DNA of 5,874 bases from an uncultured Clostridia bacterium (GTDB lineage Bacteria > Bacillota > Clostridia > Christensenellales > Borkfalkiaceae). Below, piece after piece: positions 1 through 5,760 of the stretch; the first letter of the stretch is position 1; every line of letters begins with the position of its first letter. Location of the stretch: contig CAMORY010000121.1 of NCBI GenBank assembly GCA_946624395.1, forward strand, positions 1 to 5,874, in the 5' to 3' direction. The notes beneath the pieces are model-generated. The model was given only the letters and a program-made list of their open reading frames with translations. It did no database searches and was not told the origin of the DNA. The position numbers and the translations under genes were made by a program.

Positions 1-482
1 CAACCGTAAGAAATATTTACCCAGCCGTTCGGGAAACTCGAACGCATTTTGGGTGTGCCTTCTATAATCTTGCCTTCTTTTTCCGACACGGCAACGATAT
101 GTTTTTTCGTTTCGGTTTTTTCGGTTAACAGTTCGGCAAAGTTTTCAAGATTATGCGTGCCGAACACTATATCTATGAACGGGAATTTTTTAACGAGTTT
201 ATCGGCGTACCCGCTTTGCTGCGTCATACAGCCGCCGACCGCGATTATAAGATTTTTATTCGTCCGCTTTAGTTTCTTAAGCGCGCCGATATTGCCTTCC
301 GCCTTTTTCTCCGCATTTTCGCGTATGCAACAGGTATTGAAAACGATTACGTCCGCGTCTTCTTCTCTGTCCGTTTTAACGTAACCGAAATTCTGAAGTA
401 TGCCCGCAAGTTTTTCCGATTCGTGCAGGTTCATCTGGCAACCGTAAGTTATGATACAATATTTTTTGCTAATAATTCCCAT
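1..482 (-). CDS. miaB: MiaB, tRNA-2-methylthio-N6-dimethylallyladenosine synthase (N-terminal 160 residues, cut by window edge)
   Basis: MiaB is a cytoplasmic radical-SAM iron-sulfur enzyme that converts i6A37 to ms2i6A37 in tRNAs reading UNN codons. I translated 160 codons from ATG at 482 without a stop. The visible part is the N-terminal methylthiotransferase (UPF0004) domain: TYGCQMN at residues 13-18, NTCCIRENAEKK at 49-60 and VGGCM at 82-86. These give Cys15, Cys51 and Cys85, the expected ligands of the auxiliary 4Fe-4S cluster. The family usually has Ala after the second ligand; here it is Cys52. Translation reaches WVNISYG and then a codon beginning TG, which fits the first Cys of the radical-SAM CxxxCxxC motif. 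The radical-SAM and TRAM domains therefore lie off the left edge. The RENAE motif favours MiaB over MtaB or RimO. The start has no Shine-Dalgarno and lies only 7 nt after a strong -10 box, so the mRNA may be leaderless. An in-frame ATG at 494 is inside that -10 box. Confidence 0.93.
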   Translation of the reverse strand, partial: MGIISKKYCIITYGCQMNLHESEKLAGILQNFGYVKTDREEDADVIVFNTCCIRENAEKKAEGNIGALKKLKRTNKNLIIAVGGCMTQQSGYADKLVKKFPFIDIVFGTHNLENFAELLTEKTETKKHIVAVSEKEGKIIEGTPKMRSSFPNGWVNISYG

Positions 483-489
483 ATTGAAT

Positions 490-518
490 ATCATACAATA
501 TAAATCGGATTTTGTCAA
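490..518 (-). promoter_or_regulatory. Sigma-A/sigma-70 type promoter for miaB
   Basis: On the minus strand there is TTGACA (518-513, a perfect -35), a 17-nt spacer and TATGAT (495-490, one mismatch to TATAAT). This is close to consensus with ideal spacing. Seven nt separate the -10 box from the miaB ATG at 482, so transcription should start at or within a base or two of the start codon. Confidence 0.8.
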
Positions 519-538
519 TTTTATAACTGCTTTTTCGG

Positions 539-544
539 TATACT
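539..544 (+). promoter_or_regulatory. Candidate -10 box for the PBP gene (weak)
   Basis: TATACT at 539-544 is one mismatch from the -10 consensus and lies 29 nt before the PBP ATG, predicting a leader of roughly 20 nt. No good -35 hexamer lies 16-18 nt upstream; the nearest (TTGTCA, 512-517) is 21 nt away. TATACA at 556-561 is an alternative -10 with an equally poor -35. The rest of the 91-bp divergent region (483-573) holds the miaB promoter and nothing else I can support. Confidence 0.25.
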
Positions 545-573
545 CCCGCGCATTTTATACATACTAAAACCGT

Positions 574-2817
574 ATGAAAAACAAAGCGGTTAAAATAGTT
601 TTAGCCATACTCGGGATTTTTCTTTGCTTAACGCTTATTTTCTTTACCTACTACTTTATCGCGACGGCAAACGTTAATCTCGATAAAAGCAAACTCATCA
701 ATATGAATTCCCAAGTAGAAATATACGACGACGGCGGCAATATTTTAGAAGGATATTCCGGCGACAGGGTTATAACTGACGCCGCGGATATACCCGAATA
801 CACGCTGAACGCGTTCGTGGCGATAGAAGACAAACGGTTTTATTCGCATAACGGCGTGGACGTAAAAGGGCTGTTTCGGGCGGCTATAAATAATCTGAAA
901 TCGTTTTCTTTTAAAGAAGGCGCGTCGACAATAAGTCAGCAACTCATCAAAAACACGCACTTAAGCGGCGAAAAAACGCTTAACCGAAAACTTGCGGAAT
1001 TCAAACTCGCGCGGCAACTTGAGAAAAACTATTCCAAAAAACAGATTCTCGAAATGTACGTAAACACTATTTACTTCGGCGACGGGTGCTACGGAATAAC
1101 GCAGGCGGCAAACAGATATTTCGGTGTTTCGCCCGAAAATCTTACCGTAAGCCAAAGCGCGGCGCTTGCGGGAATAGTAAAAGCGCCGTCCGTGTATTCG
1201 CCGCGCGTTTCCCCCGCCAAATGCAACGAAAGACGGAAATTAGTGCTTAAAGAAATGCTTAAGCAGAATTTTATAACCCAAAAAGAATATAACGAAAGCA
1301 TTAAAGAAGACGTTTTGCCCGTGGAAGTAGAAAACGACGTAAGTTCGCCCTATATTAAACTAGTAAAAGACGAAATCAGGAATTTTCTCGACGAAAACGC
1401 TTATAAAAACACAAAAATAAAGGTCTACACTTATTACGATAAAAACCTTCAGGCGGACTTGGAAAACGGCGTGAAAAACCTTAAATCCGATACCGATAAA
1501 AAGGGGCTTATATTAAACGATAAAAATAAAATTCAGGCGTTTTACTCGACGTGCGGCGATATTCCGCGAAGGCTGGGTTCTACCTTAAAGCCCGTTGCGG
1601 TTTACGCCCCCGCAATCGATATGGGTGCGATAGATTCCTGCACGCCCATCAACGACGAAAAGATTAACTTTAACGGGTATTCTCCGTCAAACTACAACGA
1701 TAAGTACTACGGCTACGTGTCGGCTAAATTCGCTTTGGCTAAAAGCCTTAACGTATGCGCGGTAAAAGTGCTTAACGATTGCGGCGTTAAAAACTGCTTA
1801 AAATACGTGGAAAAAACCGATATTCCCATATCCGAAAATGATAATTCCCTGCGATTAGCGTTAGGCGATACCGAAAACGGCGCGACTTTACGTGAAATTT
1901 GCGGCGCTTACGGCACGTTCATCAATAAAGGCGTGTATATAAAGCCCACCGCAATTAAAAAAATATGCGATACAAGCGGTAAAGTTTTATATAAAGACGG
2001 CGACAATGCGCGCAGAATATTCGGAGAAGACACGGCGTATATCGTAAGCGATATGCTGAAAAGTACCGTTAGTGAAGGCACGGCTAAAGTTTTATCTTCT
2101 CTAAACTTTCCGCTCGCCGCAAAAACGGGTACAGTCGGGAACGAGAACGGGAACACCGACGCGTACACGATAAGTTATAACGGCGACTACGTACTTGCGT
2201 GCTGGGTAGGAAACGCGGATTCCACAATGATGGATAATTCGGTATCGGGCGGAACGTTGCCCGCTAAAACCTGCCTTAACGTATGGCAAAATATGATACA
2301 GCGCGGATACTCCCCCCGCGACACTTTTGAAACCGAAAAGGTTGCAAAAATAAATATAGATAAAATCAGTTATCAGGAAAACCACGTGATAGAAGAAGCG
2401 GATGAGAACGCGCCGAAAAAGTACGTTTTAACCGAGATTTTTAAAAAAGACAGAGTGCCGAACAGGTATTCGACAAGGTTTAGTTTGCCTAAAATAGAAA
2501 ATGCGGAAATATCAGTAAATTACTGCGATATTACTATAAGATTATGTCTGCCGAATTACTGCGATTACAGGGTTTACAGGCAAAGCGGCAGGCTGAATAC
2601 AAGAATTTACGACAGCGCGGGAAAAAGCGACAAAACCACTTTTACCGACAAAAATTTAATGCCGAATACGAGATATTCATACACGATTGTTCCCTACGTT
2701 TCAGGGAAAAACGGGATACGATACGGCGAAGAATACCGACTTGAAGAAATAAAAACGTCGCCGATAAACTTTGACGGCGACGAGTGGTGGAACGAGCCTT
2801 TTTTTGATTTCGGTTAA
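574..2817 (+). CDS. Class A penicillin-binding protein (bifunctional peptidoglycan glycosyltransferase/DD-transpeptidase), PBP1A family
   Basis: This membrane-anchored enzyme polymerises lipid II into glycan strands and cross-links their peptides on the outer face of the cytoplasmic membrane. The 747 residues show a basic N-terminus and one transmembrane helix (about 7-29), then a GT51 domain (about 45-215). GT51 motifs are AIEDKRFYSHNG (83-94, catalytic Glu85), GASTISQQLIKNT (116-128), the ILEMYVN segment (158-164, second Glu160) and ALAGIVKAPSVYSP (197-210). The transpeptidase domain follows: STLK (336-339, nucleophile Ser336), SLN (391-393) and KTG (517-519). Residues about 640-728 look like a fibronectin type III-like beta domain, and the protein ends in an acidic, aromatic tail (734-747). 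The stretch before the SxxK motif is much shorter than usual. The extracytoplasmic part has 14 cysteines. ATG 574 is the first start after an in-frame stop at 565 and places the helix correctly, but no Shine-Dalgarno precedes it. The gene is divergent from miaB and convergent with thiI. Confidence 0.95.
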   Translation: MKNKAVKIVLAILGIFLCLTLIFFTYYFIATANVNLDKSKLINMNSQVEIYDDGGNILEGYSGDRVITDAADIPEYTLNAFVAIEDKRFYSHNGVDVKGLFRAAINNLKSFSFKEGASTISQQLIKNTHLSGEKTLNRKLAEFKLARQLEKNYSKKQILEMYVNTIYFGDGCYGITQAANRYFGVSPENLTVSQSAALAGIVKAPSVYSPRVSPAKCNERRKLVLKEMLKQNFITQKEYNESIKEDVLPVEVENDVSSPYIKLVKDEIRNFLDENAYKNTKIKVYTYYDKNLQADLENGVKNLKSDTDKKGLILNDKNKIQAFYSTCGDIPRRLGSTLKPVAVYAPAIDMGAIDSCTPINDEKINFNGYSPSNYNDKYYGYVSAKFALAKSLNVCAVKVLNDCGVKNCLKYVEKTDIPISENDNSLRLALGDTENGATLREICGAYGTFINKGVYIKPTAIKKICDTSGKVLYKDGDNARRIFGEDTAYIVSDMLKSTVSEGTAKVLSSLNFPLAAKTGTVGNENGNTDAYTISYNGDYVLACWVGNADSTMMDNSVSGGTLPAKTCLNVWQNMIQRGYSPRDTFETEKVAKINIDKISYQENHVIEEADENAPKKYVLTEIFKKDRVPNRYSTRFSLPKIENAEISVNYCDITIRLCLPNYCDYRVYRQSGRLNTRIYDSAGKSDKTTFTDKNLMPNTRYSYTIVPYVSGKNGIRYGEEYRLEEIKTSPINFDGDEWWNEPFFDFG
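2751..2782 (-). terminator. Intrinsic terminator of the thiI operon, inside the PBP coding sequence
   Basis: Read on the minus strand, CGTCGCCG (2782-2775) pairs perfectly with CGGCGACG (2763-2756) across an 11-nt loop. The 8-bp stem has one A:T pair and is followed at once by TTTTTATTTCTT (2755-2744). It lies 46 nt past the thiI stop codon. On the plus strand no T-run follows the stem directly, so it should work only for the minus-strand transcript. The stem DNA also encodes PBP residues about 728-737, near that protein's C-terminus. Confidence 0.85.
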
Positions 2818-2828
2818 AATACAGAACA

Positions 2829-3986
2829 TTAAAAACTGTGCTTTTCGATTTTAGCCATTGCGCGTTCGATAAGCCCTTCCACGTCAAGATTTTCTTCGTT
2901 TTTAATTACCTTTTCAAGGTTAGGCTTAATCAGCGGGAACTTTGGCAAAAAGACGGTACAGCAATCTTCGTACGGCAAAATTGACGTTTCGTACGTGTCG
3001 ATTTTGTTTGCTATATCTATAATTTCAAGTTTGTCGAACGCAATCACGGGGCGCAACACGGGCATTTTTACCACCGAATTAGAAGACGTTATACTCTCAA
3101 TCGTCTGGCTTGCCACCTGCCCTAAACTTTCGCCCGTTATTATTGCCTGGTCGCCCAAAGACGCGGCAAGGCGTTCAGCAATACGCATCATAAATCTGCG
3201 CATTAAAGTTATCATATATTCTTCGGGGCAGTTTTTATGTATGGCTTCCTGTATTTCGGTAAACGGCACGACGTATAAATTTATTCCGCCGTTATATTCG
3301 CCTATTTTTTTAGTAAGGGCTATTACCTTTTCCTTTGCCGCTTCACCCGTATACGGGAAACTGTGAAAATGGATACAGTCTATTTTCATACCCCGTTTAA
3401 TAGTCATAAAGCCCGCCACGGGACTGTCTATCCCGCCAGAAATAAGCAAAAGCCCTTTGCCCGCAGAACCTACGGGCATACCGCTTAAGCCGTGTTCCGT
3501 TTCAGAATATACGAAGGTTTTGCCGTCTTCTCTTATATCGATATTAACGGTAAAATCGGCGTTTTTAACCGAAACTTTAAGGTTTTTACCGTAAAGTTCC
3601 AGCATCTTGCCGCCGATAAGCGCGGAAGTTTCAACAGAATTCGGCTGAAAAGTCTTGTCCGCGCGGTTGGTTTCTATTTTAAAAGTACCCGTTCTGTCTT
3701 TACAAAGCATTGCCGCCGCTTGCTGTATTTTTTCAAAATCGTTCGGCACTACTAACGCTCTGCTGAAAGTATGAACGCCTGCAACCTTACGCAGTTTTTC
3801 GCAAATGGCGGGATAATCCGCTTCCGCAAAATTTTCTATTAAATAGCGGCTATGCATAGCGGTGAATTTATGTTTTATATCCGCAAGCGATTTTTCTATA
3901 TTAACGCGCAATAATTTTTCAAAAAATCCGCGGTTTTTGCCTTTTAAGTGTATTTCGCAATATCTTACTATTATCGCGGTTTCCAT
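2829..3986 (-). CDS. thiI: ThiI, tRNA 4-thiouridine synthase (short form without rhodanese domain)
   Basis: ThiI adenylates U8 of tRNA with ATP and replaces its oxygen with sulfur, giving s4U8, a near-UV sensor; in some bacteria it also feeds sulfur to thiamine thiazole synthesis. The 385 residues contain an N-terminal ferredoxin-like region (about 1-60), a THUMP domain (about 60-168) and a PP-loop ATP pyrophosphatase domain with SGGIDSP at 183-189 (Asp187). Further family motifs are HFHSFPYT (206-213) and GESLGQVASQT (285-295). DCC at 341-343 is where E. coli ThiI has its conserved Cys344. The protein ends near residue 385, so the C-terminal rhodanese domain with E. coli Cys456 is absent, as in Bacillus. 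In that arrangement sulfur comes from a dedicated desulfurase, which is the gene immediately upstream. The ATG shares its A with the upstream TAA stop, and an extended Shine-Dalgarno precedes it, so translational coupling is likely. Its terminator lies 46 nt beyond the stop. Confidence 0.96.
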   Translation of the reverse strand: METAIIVRYCEIHLKGKNRGFFEKLLRVNIEKSLADIKHKFTAMHSRYLIENFAEADYPAICEKLRKVAGVHTFSRALVVPNDFEKIQQAAAMLCKDRTGTFKIETNRADKTFQPNSVETSALIGGKMLELYGKNLKVSVKNADFTVNIDIREDGKTFVYSETEHGLSGMPVGSAGKGLLLISGGIDSPVAGFMTIKRGMKIDCIHFHSFPYTGEAAKEKVIALTKKIGEYNGGINLYVVPFTEIQEAIHKNCPEEYMITLMRRFMMRIAERLAASLGDQAIITGESLGQVASQTIESITSSNSVVKMPVLRPVIAFDKLEIIDIANKIDTYETSILPYEDCCTVFLPKFPLIKPNLEKVIKNEENLDVEGLIERAMAKIEKHSF

Positions 3987-5113
3987 TATTTCATCACTTC
4001 CTTCAATCTTTTTGCGATTTCGTTTATTCTATCGATAAATTCTTTTGCTTCTTCTAAAGTGCTATCCTGCGAAAAACTTACCCGCACCACGCCGTCAAGC
4101 ACACCTTTATCGTACCCGCACGCTTCTATTACCCTGCTGAAACGGTGTCTTGACGAACAGGCCGAACCGTTGCCCACTATAATGCCGCAATCTTCTAAAG
4201 CGTGCATAATCACTTCGCCCTTTAGTCCTTTTGCGGAAATACTTAAGATATACGGGCTTGCGTTTTCACCCGATATAACCGTAAACAAGTTCTTATCGAG
4301 ATTTTCGCGTATATACCCGTTTACCGATTGCACTTTCTCAAAATTCGCGTAAATATCGGCGTAATGCTCTTCACCCGCGTACTGAAAGGTTTTGATGCCG
4401 AAAACGTTTTCCGTACCGCTACGAAGCCCGTTTTCCTGCCCGCCGCCGAAAATCAGCGGAAACAAGTTGGATTTGCGCTTTTTTATAAGCGCACCGCAAC
4501 CCTTTAACGCGTTTATTTTATGCGCGCTTATTGAGTAAAAATCTATGTTTTCCGAAAAAACGAACGGTATTTTACCGTACGCCTGAACGCCGTCCGAGTG
4601 AAAAATTATAGACGGATTTATTCGTTTTAATTGGTCCGCAATAGCGTTCACGTCGTTTATTGCGCCCGTTTCGTTATTGACGTGAACAATCGACACAAAC
4701 CCCGCGCCGTTTGTTTGTACGTAGTCAAAAAGTTCTTCGGTATTAACGCTGCCGTCTTTATTAAGCCCTATAAAATGCACGGCGGCTTTTTTACGTGAAA
4801 GTTCGGTAAAACTCTGATAAACTGCGGAGTGTTCCCCTTTATCGGTTAAATACGTGCCGCGGTTGCCCGAACAGAAAATCGCGGTATTATCGCTTTCAGA
4901 ACCGCAGGACGTGAAAATTACTTCGTATTTTGTCGGGCTAAGCCCAAGATTTTTCAGCACGCTTTCTTTTGCCACGCCGATTTCTTTGGCGCACGAAAGC
5001 CCGCCGCGATATAGCGCCGACGGGTTGAAATAGTCGTCTTTAATAAACTTTTCGGCTTTTTTTACCGCCGATTCCGACGGTCTGGTAGTAGCCGCATTAT
5101 CGAAATAAATCAT
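3986..5113 (-). CDS. nifZ: Cysteine desulfurase, class I NifS/IscS family, probable NifZ-type partner of ThiI
   Basis: This PLP enzyme converts L-cysteine to L-alanine and holds the released sulfur as a persulfide on an active-site cysteine. The 375 residues span the whole fold-type I family. Visible motifs are YFDNAATT (3-10), the PLP phosphate-binding TSCGSESDN (68-76), His95 in GEHSAV, VNNETG (145-150), Asp174 and Gln177 in HSDGVQA, SAHK with Schiff-base Lys199, and FGGGQENGLRSGTEN (222-236). The catalytic Cys319 is in GNGSACSSR, the mobile-loop form of class I (NifS/IscS) enzymes and unlike SufS. The usual small residue in the PLP motif is Cys70 here. Placement directly before a rhodanese-less thiI matches the Bacillus nifZ-thiI pair, so I infer s4U synthesis as its main job. 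A general NifS role in Fe-S assembly cannot be excluded. A Shine-Dalgarno AAAAGG (5124-5119) lies 5 nt before the ATG, 9 nt after the upstream stop, supporting cotranscription. Confidence 0.93.
   Translation of the reverse strand: MIYFDNAATTRPSESAVKKAEKFIKDDYFNPSALYRGGLSCAKEIGVAKESVLKNLGLSPTKYEVIFTSCGSESDNTAIFCSGNRGTYLTDKGEHSAVYQSFTELSRKKAAVHFIGLNKDGSVNTEELFDYVQTNGAGFVSIVHVNNETGAINDVNAIADQLKRINPSIIFHSDGVQAYGKIPFVFSENIDFYSISAHKINALKGCGALIKKRKSNLFPLIFGGGQENGLRSGTENVFGIKTFQYAGEEHYADIYANFEKVQSVNGYIRENLDKNLFTVISGENASPYILSISAKGLKGEVIMHALEDCGIIVGNGSACSSRHRFSRVIEACGYDKGVLDGVVRVSFSQDSTLEEAKEFIDRINEIAKRLKEVMK
3993..4003 (-). promoter_or_regulatory. Extended Shine-Dalgarno for thiI, inside the desulfurase coding sequence
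   Basis: The minus strand reads AAGGAAGTGAT, one mismatch from AAGGAGGTGAT, the full anti-anti-SD complement. It ends 6 nt before the thiI ATG. The same bases encode Lys-Glu-Val-Met near the desulfurase C-terminus. This fixes the thiI start and supports reinitiation after the desulfurase stop. Confidence 0.75.
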
Positions 5114-5122
5114 TTTAGCCTT

Positions 5123-5713
5123 TTATTTTTTATTGAAAAATCCGTCTTCTATAACCGTTCTGTTGGAATATCTTATTACGTAGGAAATAAAAGTTTCCGT
5201 ACACTCCAACACGAAAAGATACTTTATCCCCCCGACGTTTGCGACGATATAATAGAAATTTTTACCGTCTTCAGGCGTCTTATTAGAAGTTAAAATCATT
5301 TTCTTTTTTTCTGGCATCAACATATATCTATCGAAAGTGTCGCTGCCGTATATTCCGACTTTTTCTATATTAGTGGTATCGAATTTTAAAATACCCTTTC
5401 TTTTAACGTTTTTAATAACGCGGGAAAACCTTATAGAACCCGACACGAAAGTATAATCGTAATCAACGTAGAGTGTATCTTTCATTTTGCCGAGCAATAT
5501 CCCCGACAGTAAAAACAGAACGAAAGGAATAGCGGCGAATAATATGTTTACCAGCACGTTCCCTTGCAAAGGAAAAAACATAATAGAGAGTATAAGCCAA
5601 AACACCGCTATCGTATACGATATTACGGAAAAGGTTTTTACTGTATAATATTTGGTTTTGGCGGGGGCTGAACTTTGCACCATTGCCGTTTCTTCGTAAA
5701 AAACTTCCTGCAT
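5123..5713 (-). CDS. Two-transmembrane protein of unknown function, possibly DUF6106-like
   Basis: I do not recognise a function. The 196 residues begin with a short polar segment (1-24), followed by two hydrophobic helices (about 26-47 and 54-76) joined by a short hairpin. A soluble C-terminal domain (about 80-196) follows, with alternating beta-type segments and a basic stretch, IKNVKRKGILKFD (100-112). The layout of a helical hairpin followed by a compact beta domain resembles uncharacterised Clostridia proteins annotated DUF6106, where the beta part recalls PH-like folds; this assignment is from memory and uncertain. With both ends cytoplasmic, the C-terminal domain would face the cytosol. 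The start is supported by AAAGGTG (5725-5719), 5 nt before the ATG, and a promoter just upstream. It is the first gene of the operon with the desulfurase and thiI, 9 nt before the former. That suggests co-expression, but not necessarily a shared role. Confidence 0.85.
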   Translation of the reverse strand: MQEVFYEETAMVQSSAPAKTKYYTVKTFSVISYTIAVFWLILSIMFFPLQGNVLVNILFAAIPFVLFLLSGILLGKMKDTLYVDYDYTFVSGSIRFSRVIKNVKRKGILKFDTTNIEKVGIYGSDTFDRYMLMPEKKKMILTSNKTPEDGKNFYYIVANVGGIKYLFVLECTETFISYVIRYSNRTVIEDGFFNKK

Positions 5714-5731
5714 AATTGCACCTTTGGTTTT

Positions 5732-5760
5732 ATTCTATCACTTTTAAGTTAAAATTTCAA
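5732..5760 (-). promoter_or_regulatory. Sigma-A/sigma-70 type promoter for the membrane protein-desulfurase-thiI operon
   Basis: The minus strand has TTGAAA (5760-5755, one mismatch to TTGACA), a 17-nt spacer and TAGAAT (5737-5732, one mismatch to TATAAT). Transcription would start near 5725, giving a leader of only about 12 nt with the Shine-Dalgarno at its very 5' end. The spacer contains a 13-bp palindrome, TTTTAAGTTAAAA (5742-5754), which could be a repressor site or just AT-rich sequence. Confidence 0.72.

Noticed and set aside
49..384. Plus-strand open frame of 111 codons opposite miaB
   Set aside because: It lies wholly antisense to a clearly conserved miaB frame, has no ribosome binding site and resembles no family.
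492..494. Upstream in-frame ATG as the miaB start
   Set aside because: It lies within the -10 hexamer, has no Shine-Dalgarno, and adds only four residues before the usual short MiaB N-terminus.
512..544. TTGTCA and TATACT as a complete promoter for the PBP gene
   Set aside because: The spacer would be 21 nt, too long for a sigma-A promoter. Only the -10 is kept, at low confidence.
2799..2805. Run of seven T on the plus strand near the end of the PBP gene, considered as the U-tract of a PBP terminator
   Set aside because: It begins 16 nt after the stem and lies before the PBP stop codon, so it cannot form a standard intrinsic terminator for that gene.
2821..2839. ACAG...CTGT inverted repeat spanning the gap between the PBP and thiI stops, considered as a bidirectional terminator
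   Set aside because: The stem is only 4 bp with an 11-nt loop and no adjacent U-tract. The hairpin at 2756-2782 is far better.
2995..3366. Plus-strand open frame of 123 codons opposite thiI, and similar ones at 3492-3755 and 3948-4352
   Set aside because: They are mirror frames of well-conserved genes with hydrophobic, low-information translations and no start signals.
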